From Bradysia coprophila (taxonomy: Eukaryota; Arthropoda; Insecta; Diptera; Sciaridae): a stretch of 64,000 bases of DNA. Positions within the stretch are counted from its first letter, which is position 1. Each line of letters opens with the position of its first letter. Position numbers and translations under genes: made by a program. The notes beneath the pieces are model-generated. The model ran no database searches, was not told the origin of the DNA, and worked only from the letters and a program-made list of their open reading frames with translations. This document shows, piece after piece, positions 24,351 through 37,174 of this stretch. Location of the stretch: contig NC_050737.1 of the NCBI RefSeq assembly GCF_014529535.1, forward strand, positions 5,682,749 through 5,746,748, given 5' to 3'.

Positions 24351-27300
24351 ATGGGGGCGATGTTCCGTAGTGAAGAAATGGCGTAAGTGGTTAAAATCTC
24401 TTCAGAGATCTCTTCCTAAAATTGCCGTTTTAATTTGAAAAATCAGTAGAAAATACAACAAACACTAACTCGTTTTGTATCGATAGCTAAGCTCATCAGT
24501 TTTTAGTAATTTTTGAATCAAAAACTGTGTCTGTGTATTACTACTAAGCTCATCAAATTAATGAAATCCAAAATTTACCTTTCAGTTTATGCCAATTGTT
24601 TATCCAACCAGAAGCAGCTTACACTTCCGTTTCAGAGCTAGGTGAAACCGGAACTGTTCAATTCCGTGATGTACGTATATTGAACATATGTTCCACTCAT
24701 CGATGTGAAACTAATTTCCAATTTAATTTTTAGTTAAATCCCGATGTCAACGCATTCCAACGGAAATTCGTTAGTGAAGTGCGCCGATGCGATGAAATGG
24801 AACGTAAGCTTCGGTACATTGAAGCTGAAATTAAAAAGGATGGCGTCCACATGCCAGATGTTCACGAATTGCCACGGGCACCGAATCCAAGGGACATTAT
24901 CAATTTGGAGGCTCGTTTCGAGAAAACGGAAAATGAAATTCTTGAATTGTCGCAAAATGCCGTCAATCTGAAGTCAAACTATTTGGAACTGACCGAATTG
25001 CGTCAAGTCTTGGAGAAAACGCAAGGATTTTTCGCCGAGCAAGAGGGTGTCATGAACATGGATTCGATGAAAAGCACTTTGATACCGGAAGATCAAAATG
25101 CTGCACGCGGTCGTTTGGGATTTGTAGCTGGAGTTATTCAACGCGAGCGTGTTCCCGGCTTCGAGCGAATGTTGTGGAGAATCTCCAGAGGTAACATTTT
25201 CTTACGACAGGCTGAATTGGAAGGAGCATTGGAAGATCCACTCACTGGCAATCCGCTGTACAAGACGGTGTTCGTAGCATTCTTTCAAGGCGAACAACTG
25301 AAGTCCAGAATTAAGAAAGTCTGTACTGGATACCATGCTTCACTCTATCCATGCCCCAGTGCCCATGATGAACGTGAAGACATGGTAAAGGGCGTTCGAA
25401 CTCGCTTAGAAGATTTGAACATGGTGTTGAATCAAACGCAAGATCATCGCCAACGTGTGCTGCTCAGTGTGGCAAAAGAACTTCCGCTATGGTTGATCAT
25501 GGTTCGTAAAATGAAGGCCATTTATCACACTTTGAATCTGTTCAACATGGACGTTTCACAAAAGTGTTTGATTGGCGAATGTTGGGTTCCAGGTAAAACC
25601 ATAGATGACACGGATATGACGTTTAAGAGAAAACTAATCTCGAAATGAATTTCAGTCAACGATCTTCCAGTTGTACGCAAAGCATTACTCGAGGGATCGG
25701 AAGCTGTTGGAAGCACCATTCCGTCTTTCTTAAATTTAATCCAGACTAATGAGGTACCCATGTCACATCTATCGCGTCAGTGGGCTGTAAATTTCTAAAT
25801 TTCCTTTTGAAATTTTGTTTCAGGTTCCACCAACATTCAACCGAACCAATAAATTCACTCGTGGCTTCCAAAACTTGATCGATGCCTATGGTATTGCCTC
25901 TTATCGCGAGGCTAATCCCGCTCTTTACACAATCATCACGTTCCCATTCTTGTTCGGTATTATGTTCGGCGATATTGGACACGGCCTCATTATGACTTTG
26001 TTCGGAGCCTGGATGTGCATTTGGGAAAAACCGTTAGAAGCGAAGAAAATCAACGACGAAATTTGGCGAATCTTTTTCGGTGGACGTTACATAATTTTGC
26101 TCATGGGAATGTTCTCCGTCTACACCGGATTCGTTTACAACGACATCTTTTCGAAGTCAATGAACATTTTCGGATCATCTTGGCAGATCACCTACAACGT
26201 GTCTACAATCATGGAAAATCCGGAACTGCAATTGAACCCAGCGTCGGATGACTTAATGGCGGACAGTGTCTATCCGATCGGTCTGGATCCCGTATGGCAA
26301 TTGGCGGTGAACAAAATCATATTCTTGAACTCGTACAAAATGAAACTGTCGATCATCTTCGGTGTTGTGCACATGATTTTCGGTGTTGCGATGAGCGTCG
26401 TCAACATGACACATTTCCGCCGACCAATGAGCATCTTATTGGAATTCGTACCGCAAATGGTGTTCTTGTGTCTGCTTTTCGCGTACATGGTTTTCATGAT
26501 GTTCTTCAAGTGGGTGGCATTCAGTCCAAAAACAGACATCCAACAGTACACTCCCGGCTGTGCACCGTCCGTATTGATTCTATTTATTAACATGATGCTG
26601 TTTGGTAAAGCTGAACCGTCACCAGGATGCAAAGAATTCATGTTCGAAGCCCAGCCCATGATTCAAACGGTGTTTGTCATCGTTGCAGTTATTTGCATAC
26701 CATGGATGTTGTTGGGAAAACCATTTTACATTAAATTTACACGAGGAAAAGCTCAAGTAAGTGTTGCTCATTATTTGCTGCCAATGAAGCCCAACCATTA
26801 ACTGTGTTACGTTCGCACATCAGTCTCACACCAACGGTGATATAAATCAAGGCATGGAAATGACTCCCGAACCATCGGAAGAACCGAAAGCGGTTGCTGC
26901 TCCAGCTCACGGTGGTCATGACGAGGAACCGATGAGTGAAGTTTTCATTCACTCTGCCATTCATACTATCGAGTATGTTCTCAGCACAATTTCCCATACA
27001 GCTTCGTATCTTCGATTGTGGGCTTTATCTCTAGCCCATGCACGTAAGTTGCTCGCACCAGCGTTAGTATGTTCAATTAAGTGATAATTCATTTTTAAAA
27101 TAAACTTTCGCAGAATTGTCGGAAGTACTGTGGAACATGGTTCTGTCAATGGGTCTCAAAAGCTCATCGTACACCGGATCAATTTTCTTGTGGTTCGTTT
27201 TTGGTTTTTGGGCCGTCTTCACTTTAGCTATTTTGGTCATGATGGAAGGACTTTCGGCTTTCTTACATACATTGCGTTTGCACTGGTAATTTGTTATGCA

Positions 27301-27446
27301 GAACTCGTGTTACGGGAACCGTTTAATTTCACTCGCCTTTTTCGTCTAGGGTCGAGTTTATGAGCAAATTCTATGAAGGTCTTGGACATGGATTCCAGCC
27401 ATTTAGCTTCCAAGCAATTTTGTTTGCTGAAGACAACGCTGAATAA
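24351..27446 (+). CDS. Vha100: V-type proton ATPase 116 kDa subunit a (eight coding exons)
   Basis: The coding exons are 24351-24382, 24586-24670, 24734-25592, 25656-25753, 25824-26756, 26824-27043, 27114-27285 and 27350-27446. All phases match and give 831 residues, the usual family size. This is the membrane V0 subunit that carries protons past the c-ring to acidify organelles or pump across plasma membranes. The N-terminal cytoplasmic half contains [18 protein letters not shown] and the [11 protein letters not shown] block. The membrane half begins near [20 protein letters not shown]. The essential channel arginine lies in [13 protein letters not shown] at about residue 733, matching Arg735 of yeast Vph1. 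The protein ends FAEDNAE. The methionine at 24351 follows an acceptor-like TTGCAG, implying an untranslated first exon upstream. AATAAA overlaps the stop. Which Vha100 paralogue it is cannot be settled. Confidence 0.96.
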
Positions 27447-28590
27447 ATAAATTCGGTGCGCTCATGATATGTATTGAGGTGCATATAAATGCAATGGCAG
27501 CATGTTTAGCAGTGAATATTCCGTGATTTTACCTTCTGTATTTGGAAATTCATTATTATTTTGTAGATTTAGTTTCATGTACTAAAAAGTGCTTTCATTT
27601 CAAACGTTTGGGGTTTTTATTTTCACGATCGATCAAATGTAAGGGTCGTCGTAAGGGTCCAAAATTATTGAAAAAACGCGGACGTTTTTTATGGATGACC
27701 ATGTACTACCCTTTGTGTCACAAACTCATTTTAACTTTTTTGGCTGTTGACGACGAAAACAAAATAGTTCTTATAACTATAAAAGTACTCGAATTCCAGT
27801 TATTACGAACATGTTGTTCACTGCAGATGCAATTTCGACTGAATTCAGAGAGAATTTCGAGGTTGATTTTTTCTTTAGAGGCAAATCTTTCTGATGCTCT
27901 ACATTTACTACATTTAAAACGAGACCGTGTAATTTCACTTATTTGATCGAGAATGCAAATAAAGATGAAATCGGATCAGAATGTAATAAATATACGTCAA
28001 CTTCTCGTCTGTGGCAATAAATTGCAGTTGTCGTTTCAAGGTCAAACTTGGAAATGAAAAAATTAAAAATTATTCCTTAACAGTTCTTTCTTGACGGAAT
28101 GCAAAAGGATCTTTTTAGAGCTCAGCCAATTTTTGGAATATAAAATTTAAAAAGAAAAGAAAGTGAAATCAGATCAAGCCGCTAAGTGGTGTCATCTATC
28201 ATGACGTTCGAAACAAAAGTATATTGTCTTTCGTCAAGGAGAAAAGGCCAGTAAAATTTTTGAAATCAGAAAAGGATAACGGAAAATAATGCCTGTGTTT
28301 GTCACATATCCGGTCGAGTATTAGCTTGTTCTATACACACAAATTGTGAAATTGTTTCATTTCTTAGCGTTCTATGTACTCTACACAATATACATGAAAA
28401 ATGTTTGTCGAGGAACCTGGGGAACCTGAGTATTGACTTCGTCTGGAATATTTTTTGTTAAAAAGCTTACATAAGAAAATTTCAATTGCCGATTCCAACA
28501 ATTCTCCGAAATACTTCTGCCCAAAAAATTTAATTTGAATGAGAAAACAAATAAAAACGGAATCCGATTATCAAGTAAGGAAATCTAGAC
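27447..28590. other. 3' flank of V-ATPase gene, no independent gene supported
   Basis: AATAAA signals occur at the stop and again near 27956, 27985 and 28016, so this is probably 3'-UTR sequence. An open frame of 134 codons at 27542-27946 has no recognisable domains and reads like chance ORF in UTR. A possible second exon of the neighbouring minus-strand gene begins after GGGCAG near 28518. Confidence 0.45.
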
Positions 28591-28839
28591 TCACCCCCTC
28601 ACCAGACTTTTTATTACATCAACAAACAACGGTACAGTTAGTCTATCTTCTAAAACTTCTCCATCAACTTGATCTGAATTTGTTATTCCTTCAATAGGGC
28701 TCTGCGTTAGTGGTGTTTTCGTTGTTTTCTCAGGCTCTTTCGTAACGGGTTCGTTATCCGTTTCTTGACCGAATACACCGAATGATGTCAATACAAAGAT
28801 CGCTGCACAAATAGATGAAAAAGCTCCAAATAATTTCAT
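28591..28839 (-). CDS. Small secreted protein (function unknown)
   Basis: The frame encodes 82 residues. MKLFGAFSSICAAIFVLTSF is a typical signal peptide, with cleavage likely near VFG/Q at residue 24. A Thr/Pro/Glu-rich stretch (EPVTKEPEKTTKTPLTQSP) follows, then an acidic tail. No family is recognised. A TATA box (28914-28907) and a TCAGT initiator (28885-28881) sit at standard spacing, 42-75 bp upstream of the ATG at 28839, so the start is well supported. The last codons overlap a strong donor (GTGAGT), so the mature message may splice to further exons. Joining to the acceptor near 28518 would keep an open frame for about 43 more residues. The encoded peptide may therefore be longer than 82 residues. 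Confidence 0.6.
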   Translation of the reverse strand: MKLFGAFSSICAAIFVLTSFGVFGQETDNEPVTKEPEKTTKTPLTQSPIEGITNSDQVDGEVLEDRLTVPLFVDVIKSLVRG

Positions 28840-28880
28840 TTCTGTAGTATAAAGTCTTTTGCGCTGAAAGTTTGTTTTCG

Positions 28881-28914
28881 ACTGAAATTGGGTGCTTCAT
28901 GGCCGGTATATAAA
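28881..28914 (-). promoter_or_regulatory. Insect core promoter (TATA plus TCAGT initiator)
   Basis: On the minus strand TTTATATA at 28914-28907 lies about 30 bp upstream of the TCAGT initiator at 28885-28881. This is the canonical arthropod spacing, and it drives the small secreted-protein gene. Confidence 0.7.
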
Positions 28915-29116
28915 GTCATTTTAGTTCTATCGTCCGAAACAGCTTGTAGCCCAGACCTCTTTTTGTGATTTCTATATTATAGTGTGGATTTTGTAGACAG
29001 ACGTGACCCTGTTGAGAGTTTGATTTTATTTGAACGAGAAAACAAATAAAAATGGAATGAGGTTATCATTTCTGTGTTTAGTCAGGTAAATAGGACGCGT
29101 GGTAAACAATCGGGAC

Positions 29117-29330
29117 CTAGGGACCGTTCATAAATTCCGTCTTCACTTTTTTCGCCACTTTTCCCATACCACGCGTTTCGGTTTCTCGTCACCCCCACAG
29201 TGGGGCTGAACAACTTTTTTTTCGACATACATTTCATGTACAACGTTCATTTTTCGACAAGTCAATAAAAAAGTTGTTCAGCCCCAAAGTGCCCCTCCGA
29301 ACAGTACAGGATTCATGAATGATGCCCTAG
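29117..29330. mobile_element. 214-bp MITE with CTAGGG ends
   Basis: Termini CTAGGGACCGTTCATAAAT and the complement of ATTCATGAATGATGCCCTAG form imperfect inverted repeats. A stronger inner pair (GGGGCTGAACAACTTTTTT and its complement) lies at about 29202-29285. There is no ORF. Confidence 0.65.
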
Positions 29331-29585
29331 CATTGAGAAACCGTCGTTTACTCATCCATTTTCTACGACATGGTTATTTTTGCAACGCAAATCCCCGAAA
29401 AACTTCAGTATTCGTACAGCTGCTATCTTAAAACAGGAACGACCATCTATCTTCAACCCAGTAACAATGAATACGAAAATAATATAACAATGAGGCCGTT
29501 TACAAAATTTTTATGTACGACGATTACCTGCTTTATATTTTCATCGAAAATAATCAGCCTGTGAGGCAATCTCCTTCATCTTTCC

Positions 29586-30353
29586 TGTGAGGGATTCTTC
29601 TGAAAAACAGCAGACCGAGTGAGGTATTCAACCCTAGAAACCAAAACCACTTTCAAAAAAATTCTTCGAAGTTTGTGTGCCTAGTCGCAGGTGATCAAAA
29701 ACCGAAAACATGCACTTTTGTTACAAACATTTTTCCAGTTACACCAACCGTACAGAGTCGTATGGGGTGTCATTAGAAAGGTAATTGCATGTACTTCCGG
29801 GGCAAATGTGGTTTTATTGGGTTCAAAATTCATCTGCACTGAGATATGTGCAGTTGAAGTTTTCAACTGAAACGTACATAGTCGTGTGGGGTGTTATTAG
29901 AAAGGTAATTGAATGTACTCAGGGCAAATGAGGTCTTATGGGGGTTTGGAAGCATCTACGATGAAATATGAGAAGATGGTGACTCTGCTTCGCCTGTAAG
30001 TACATGCAATTACCTTTCTAATGACACCCCACACGACTATGTACGTTTCATGTACCTCGAGAAATTTCTGTAAGAAAAGTGTAAGTTTTTAAGTCTTTTC
30101 GGTTGAAACTCTATTTGCCCCGAAAGTACATGCAATTACCGTTATAATAACACCCCACACGACCCTGTACGGCTCGTGTAACTAGAGAAATTTTTGTATG
30201 AAAAGTGCACGTTTTCGGTTTTTGATCACCTACTACATAAGCTTCGAAGAATTTTTTGTAAAGTGGTTTTGGCTTCTAGGGTTGAATACCTTACTGGGCA
30301 CATATAAAAAATTCCACTGGAAAATGCGTGCTTTTCAAAAGACTCCCTCTGTG
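29586..30353. mobile_element. Large palindromic element with repeated subunits
   Basis: The left side (GGTATTCAACCCTAG, CAAAACCACTTT, GTGATCAAAAACCG) is mirrored on the right side up to about 30353, giving arms of over 300 bp. A subunit containing GGGGTGTCATTAGAAAGGTA occurs twice in direct orientation (about 29765, 29888) and twice inverted (about 30010, 30135). There is no coding potential. It lies between the secreted-protein gene and the kanadaptin gene. Confidence 0.75.
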
Positions 30354-30619
30354 TGAGCTAGAAGTTCTGTTCAGTAATTTCGAATTGACGCATCCAAAAA
30401 CTTATCAGAGCGACACCTGGTAGCTGTTTTGTTTTATTTTTGTTACAGTGGTTACAGTTGTAACGGTTGCAACCATCAGGTATGACAACGTTTAAAAAAA
30501 TATTCAACGATTGACATTTGACCACGGATCTGTCATAAGGGTCACAATAAGTATAATCAAAAGAAATTGAATCAGAGAAATTTAAATTTTAAAAGATCAA
30601 ACCTCAGCAAAGGCTTAAA

Positions 30620-32850
30620 ATGGAGGAGAACTTTAAAGTGCCCAGTTTAGACAACCGAATCAAGTTTGTCGCACGTAAATCATCTGAAAAATCATCGAAC
30701 GACAACAGCGAACAACCGTCCAGTACGTCTGACAGTGAATTGTCGCCCGATGCGGACAAGAAAACCAAAACAAATCCACCACCAGTGAAACAAAGTCAAC
30801 TGAAATGTCCATACGTTGAACCGAAATGGTCGGAAAAGTCAGAGCATGTGTACAGTTTTGAAGTTCTAAAAGGTGGCCTCATCGCAGAAACGTTTAAGGA
30901 TCTGCAAAATAAGGCGTATTGGTTAATTGGAAAATTGCCGGATAACCACATATCAATGGCTCATCCAACAGTGTCACGTTATCACGCTGTGTTTCAGTAT
31001 CGACCTGATGTCAAGAGCGAATCTGATGAGACTGCCGAAGAAGAAGCTGAAAGTGAGGTAAAGAAACCAGACATCGAAAAGGGATGGTATTTGTACGATC
31101 TGAACAGTACACACGGCAGTTTTGTCAATAAGACGCGAATACCTCCAAAAACGTACGTCAGAGTGAGGGTTGGATATATGCTGAAATTCGGTGGCAGTAC
31201 ACGGAATTTCATACTACAGGTGGGTTGAGTCACAATTGCTAACTGACATTTTACTAAAAACAATCTCCATTCTCTAGGGTCCCGAATTCGATGAAGAAGC
31301 GGAATCCGATTTGTCGGTGACTGAAATCAAGGAACTTCGCCGTAAAAAGGAGGAAGAATATGTGGAAAATCTAAAAGCTGAAGAGAAACGTAAAGAATCT
31401 GAAGGCATCAGTTGGGGCATGACCGAAGATGCCGAAGAAGAAACTGATCTCTCGATAAATCCATTTGCTACAACCAATAACGAAGAGCTGTTCCTGCAAG
31501 ATCCGAAGAAAACGCTTCGAGGGTACTTCGAACGAGAAGGACACGATCTGGATTACAAAGTGGACGAAATGTCTCCCGGAACATTTTTATGTCGAATTGA
31601 ACTGCCAGTGAGTGATGCGAATGGGCGACCGATGATAGCTGAGGTGTGTCACAAGGGCAAGAAAAAGGAATGCGTTCTACAGTGTGCTCTCGAAGCATGT
31701 CGGATACTAGACAGACAGGGAGTGTTAAGGCAAGCGAATCATGAATCACGCAAAAGGAAAATTGAGCATCACTCCGATTCGGACGGCGATGATGAGTTTT
31801 ACGATAGAACTGGAGACGTGGAACGAAAAAAGCAGCAACGAGAAGCAGGAAATCAGAGGAACGCCCTCAGCTACAATGAATTGGTAAGACGTTGACATTC
31901 AAAATTCTTTTTTGATTTTTAACCAAACGATTTCAATATCAGTTGGAACAGGAACAGCAGCTTTTACAAAATTTAAGCGAAATAAACACAAAAATTGACA
32001 ACTACAAGAAACTGGAAAAGAAGCTGAAAGAGCGATCGTACCAGGAGGATGACTTAGACGAATTCATGTCTACTTTGACCAGCGAGACACTGATTGATAA
32101 AACAGAAATCCGAAAATTAAGGGTGAGTGTTCACCATCCGTTGGTCGTATCACCTGTCTTACCCGCAATATTTTTCATTTCTAGTTTGAAGCGCAACGCA
32201 TCAATAACGAGCACACCAATCTGAAACGTTTAATTAAAATTGCCCGTCCTGTTGATCTCATGCCTTTGCATACAGAGACGAAGCAAACAGACAGCACGAA
32301 GAAAACTCCAACGCTTCCCCTGTTCGGCAAACGTGGCACATTCAAATACACTTCTGTTGCACCTGAAGTCAAATCGAGGAATTCCGTTCTACCAATAACC
32401 AACAACCAATCTGATGAAGAAGAAGTTGAAGAAATGGATGAAAAGGAAGACACAGAAAAAGCCGCACCTGTGGATAAGAAGACGGTTTTAGACAGTGAAC
32501 AAATTGCTGAGCCTTCAACATCATCCCGATTGATCAGTATTCCATCCAAACCAATCGAACAAGAATCGAAAGCTGAACCGTCTGAAGTTCAAGACAAAAC
32601 TGTAGTTCCTGATGCCAACGCTGAAGCTAATACAAAAACAATTAGTACAACTGGCAGTAACAACAGCAGTAGCACCAGTAACAGCACAAAGAAAAAGCGT
32701 AATCGGATTCGGATCCGTACAGATAAAAATCGAGAGAATGTTGATTTTGATGAAGAAATGGTTGACACAGAGAAATATTCCACGTGGCTTCCCCCTCAAG
32801 GTCAGAGTGGAGATGGTAGTACCGATTTAAATGTAAAATATGGCTATTAA
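30620..32850 (+). CDS. Slc4a1ap: Kanadaptin (SLC4A1AP) homologue with FHA domain
   Basis: The coding exons are 30620-31219, 31278-31883, 31943-32122 and 32185-32850. All phases match and encode 683 residues. An FHA phosphothreonine-binding domain spans about residues 74-200 ([20 protein letters not shown], then [19 protein letters not shown]). A double-stranded-RNA-binding-like segment follows at about residues 260-330 ([20 protein letters not shown]). A coiled-coil region and an acidic, low-complexity stretch come next. The terminal [20 protein letters not shown] block is the conserved kanadaptin C-terminus. Kanadaptin is a mostly nuclear protein first described as a partner of the kidney anion exchanger; its core role is poorly known. 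The start is the first ATG after in-frame stops. AATAAA overlaps the stop. Confidence 0.92.
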
Positions 32851-34517
32851 TAAAACCATAACCCAAACAGTCATCTGTCTCATTAGACGCGTACAAGACT
32901 TAACAGGCGTTAACAGAAGCGTAGAGAAATTTAGACGACATTCAAGCAGAGAAGTTTTCACGACAATTTTGAGACAAAGCGTTCGGCTACAGCGGAGAAG
33001 TGGTCTGACTAAAAAAGGTTTGATTCTGACAAAAATGTCACTATTTTAGTTGTCTACAGACTCTATAGTACAAAGTGGAATGTTTTTTCTTTAAATTTTG
33101 TCCGTCTTGAGAAACAAGTATTTCACAGACATTTGTGAGAAATGTATGTCATGTCCCGCGAAACTACATTACGTATAAAGCTTACACAAGAAATAGTTTT
33201 CCTTCTCCATTACCCTGTCCACAGAGCACATCACCGAATGAACTCCAAAATGAAACGAAATTATTTACGTTGCACAATGTACATCGAAATGGATCTAATC
33301 CAGTCGCTGGAAGTTTTATATAATTTCGATGGAAAGCATATTTCTCAAACTGTTACTTTTCATGTATTCCAGAGATTATCAAATCAGGTGATCGACACAC
33401 AACGGTACAGTTATGAATTTCAATAACAAAATTGCGCACACAATTCTTCTAAAATGAAAGATTTAAGAAAAGTGTGTTATTTTCAAAGTTATCAATTCTG
33501 GCATAGCTCTGCTACTGTAGCAGTGCTCTGATTCTGGATATGAAAGATTTAAGAAAAGACATCCGAATCTGAGATTTGTTTTTGTTGTGGTTTTAAGTAT
33601 GTAAATTTTGACTCAACTTTTTGGTTGGTCCTTTCGGTCCTATGAAAATACTAACTGAACTGAAACCTATCTATTCTTATCACTAGGTCCTATAACATCT
33701 AAATGAAAGGCGATGTTTTGAAAGTAGCGTTTTTTTGGACTTGTATTTTAGCCGCTGTGACGGCTATGACTCGATCGTTATTAGGTGATTAGGATTAAGA
33801 TCTAAGATAAAATTCTCATCGAAGAATTCAATGTAATGATCCCATACTCTCTTACTAATGACTTACTCAGTAAAGGTCCAAGGATATTACCAACATCCTT
33901 AGATTTGTGTAATGGAATCGTAAGTCGCGAATCAACAGCAATGAGAGAGTATTGACTGAACGATTTCTACTAATCTTAAGATTCTCTTTAACACGTTGAA
34001 GTTAAAAATAAATTTCAAAAAATCCAAAACGGAATTCTAGATTTTTAAAAATTTATTTGGAGGCATTCCTCGACGATTTAAGTAAAGTCCAGGGTGCCGA
34101 AAGTTGACAAGCCGCAATTAACTAACCGTGTTAAGTCCAATACCTGCCCACTTTTGAAAACTCAGTCTATTTTGAAATTCAGTAAATAAAACTGTTAATG
34201 ACCATATCAGTCAAACAGTAAATTGTTAGTTGATTCACTAGCATAATCGACAATCACACTGAACTGTTCATCCGCAAAATGTGATGCAAAGGCAAAGGTC
34301 ATTACTGGGATCTTTAATGTAAGTAACTGTCAAAGCTGAACAATATGAAAATGTTCAAGAACCTGTAGAATGCAGAATTACACCACCTAACGAAGGGCCT
34401 ACTAAAAAGAACATTTCTTCCCAGTTACAATATGTACAAAGTCAATGCTCCAGCTCAATGGAAAACTTCCCTTAATTATATGTTGGAAACGTACTTAGAC
34501 TTTTGTAGACCTTCCGC
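32851..34517. other. Interval between kanadaptin and the repeat array
   Basis: A 94-codon plus-strand frame at 33142-33426 has no recognisable similarity. Otherwise I see no genes, and no repeat shared with the array. Confidence 0.4.
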
Positions 34518-35240
34518 TTGATCGATCGATGAATTTATTGCTTTTTGTTAACAGCAAACCATTCATTTTATTCTCTGTAAAACAGAATTTTTCTTATAAA
34601 CTTTATTCCATTTAATGGAATTTCCATAAAATGATCATAATACGGACGAGAAACTGTGCGAAAATTTTAATTTGAATTGTTTCCGTTTTCAGTGAACGAA
34701 TAGAACAAACCAAAATAATCGCATTTTCTCATCATTTTCCTACTTGTTGTTTTGCTCAATCCATGGCATCTCATTTGAGTGGTAGTTAGGGTTGTTGACT
34801 TGTAGTGCACAAGGCCCGAGTTCGATCTTAACTTCTTTTTCGATTTTTTTTTACTTTCAAAATATTTCTCCCGTTTCATTTCACTACTTTCGCTGATAGA
34901 ACAAATTCTTTAGACCTTGGAACAACATTTCCGTCATAAATTCGTCAACCTTCATGACAAGCCTTCTCTAAAAAAAAACTTCCACAGAACAATAATGAAA
35001 GTTGCATCACGACAGCTCTTACGATACTGATTTGGCTTTTCGTTAAACACTTGTACGATCAAACTTCATCACCTAAACAATAGTCCTCTTGTGTAGCCAC
35101 TTTAGTTTGCATGTGTGTCTGTCCACTCGCTCTAGCATTGGCAATAAATTTAGATACAAAAACTCGTTTTAAGCATTTCAATGTGTCCGTTTATTTTCAA
35201 TTATTTATATAATGTGTTTCAGCTTAAAATGTTGTTTCAT

Positions 35241-35514
35241 CACCTATCACCGTGGCGCAGGTGGTAGCACTCGGGATCGAAAGACTGCAGCGCACCCAAA
35301 GACAGCAGGTTCGATTCCCGGGGGAAAAGATTGGTTGAAAAGGGTTGTTCAACCGGTTGATACTGTACATTCAGCCCAAAACATCCGACAAAATCCGTCC
35401 CACAAGAATTTGTCCGTACTAAATACACTCTAAGTGTAAAGAAACACTATAAGTGTAAATAATGTGATATGATATGTACATATCAACTGGGTCCGAGACC
35501 AATCTTTTTTTTTT
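35241..35514 (+). ncRNA. Candidate Pol III RNA / tRNA-headed SINE, unit A
   Basis: An internal A box (TGGCGCAGGTGG, 35253-35264) and B box (GGTTCGATTCC, 35308-35318) are correctly ordered and 43 bp apart. No TTTT occurs between them and the T run that begins at 35505, so a transcript of about 260 nt is predicted. A GGTTGTTCAACC hairpin and two AGTGTAAA-rich repeats lie in the 3' part. It could be a SINE copied with the unit or a functional small RNA. Confidence 0.55.
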
Positions 35515-37097
35515 GTTTTTGTTTTTTTTTTCACTTCGAGCAGATGCACAGCCCCATTTTCATTCTCATCTAAATAAAAAAAAAACGAAAGGATTATTTG
35601 AGGAGTAGAACAAGACGAAAAAAGTCTCTTAACACTAGAAAAGCAATTTAGTACACGAATTAACCTTCTAAAAAGCTTTAGAGATAAACAATCGATTGAC
35701 ACACAAATCAGTTTAAAATTTTTGCATGAATCATTTGAAATTTCTGTTAATCGGTTAACTTATCGGTTAGAGAAATAGAAACGCAATTTCCTGCACTTTC
35801 CTAACGTTTTTGTTATCAAAGAAGCGAAGAAAGTCGTTCAGACGTTCAATAGTTTATAGCTAAACGAGTGACTTTTCTTTTACAAAGTATGTTCAACTAA
35901 TGTAAAAATGCTTTACAAACCACCACTTGACGCCGTACTCTAAAATACCAATTTTCCAAAATAATATATTGAAAATTCCCGTACGTTTCACACCTTGAGA
36001 GGCAGAGAAATAGTTATTGAATTTTTGAAATTTATGCTTGAGAAATAAGTCTGAAATGCCTGAAACATTTTCATTTTCTAGGAATACATATTCAAACTCA
36101 TAAAGGCTTTCAAGTGGGTTCCGCAAAGTCGAAACACAAACGAAAAACCAAGCGAAAAAATTAACTTTTAGAGTTGCTAATTTAATATGTGATTTTTTTA
36201 CGCTCGTCGGTCACTGAAATGATCTATACTTTTGTAAATATTTTCTTAATCGTTTGAGGTAAACTCTCAAATTTGATACAGAAAACGGTATTTGTACTGA
36301 AGGGAAATCTACTGAACTCAACACCAATTTTTCACTTTTAAATTTAGAGTTAAACTTACTTATTTCGCACGAAACCGATTTTTCCATGGTAAGGCTGTAG
36401 GTGATGGTATGAGCCACTATTAGACGACGATGTTAATTTGTCAATAGTTTGTTACAGCCGGACACTCGACGTGCATTGTGTCCAACAAAATAGTGACTGA
36501 TTTCAGTTTGTCTATTTTCCGACCTTATTACCTCGCATTTGGATAATATCAGCTGCCATCGGTAAAAAAGGTCTTCAGGTAAAAAAGAACCATTTTTTGG
36601 GATAAATATTTTTGCTAAACCAAATGTTTTGTTAAACGGTATAACTTCATCTCCGTTTCGTTGAAAATGGGTTTTAAGTAAATCCTAAAACTTTATGGCC
36701 GCAGTTACAGATTTAAAACAAATAGTAGCCATAGCGATTCATCAATATGGATTCTTCGAAGAAAAAAATCATATTTCCGTTCACAGTAAAGATACGAATG
36801 TGTTTGGCAATGTATACGGTAAATAACAAGTTCTCCACTACCTGATGTGAATATGTGAAGCCTGAAACTAAAATGATTTTTTTAAATATCATTCCTCTGA
36901 TTCCGAATGATTTTTCTAAATTTACTCTTACAATGAGGAAATTGACAAATAATAGTTTTATTGACTCGGTACTCAACGATTGAAGTATGTTACTCTCCCT
37001 GTTCATTCCTATAAAAAATGATTTTCACTTTAGTAGTGAGAAAGCTTCTAATTCATGAATTTCAGTAAAAAAAAAAGTTAGAACAAAAAATGGGTAC

Positions 37098-37174
37098 ATG
37101 GTGGACTCGAACCCCCGAGCTTCATAAAATTGTGCTTGTAAGCTGACGCCCTACCATCTGAGCAAATGAGCCAC
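37098..37174 (-). tRNA. Degenerate tRNA-like sequence, unit A
   Basis: The minus strand reads GCTCAGATGGTAGGGC (D-arm-like), CAGCTTACAAGC (anticodon-arm-like) and GGGGGTTCGAGTCCACC (T arm, four of five pairs). The acceptor ends do not pair and the anticodon stem is broken, so it is probably a pseudo-tRNA or SINE head rather than a working tRNA. Confidence 0.4.

Noticed and set aside
27542-27946. 134-codon plus-strand ORF after the V-ATPase stop
   Set aside because: No domain or signal, biased towards Lys/Leu/Phe from AT-rich DNA, and located among poly(A) signals of the V-ATPase 3' UTR.
35212-35433. ORFs across the tRNA-like cassette (MCFSLKCCFITYHRGAGG-type), repeated in all units
   Set aside because: They overlay the A-box/B-box cassette on both strands; conservation is explained by duplication of the unit.
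35893-36126. 77-residue minus-strand ORF conserved in A and B
   Set aside because: The two units are nearly identical overall, so conservation carries no weight, and units C-E do not keep the frame.
36211-36417. 68-residue minus-strand ORFs in units A and B
   Set aside because: Open only in the A/B pair. In C-E a splice donor or stops follow the first few codons, so only the short first-exon hypothesis is kept.
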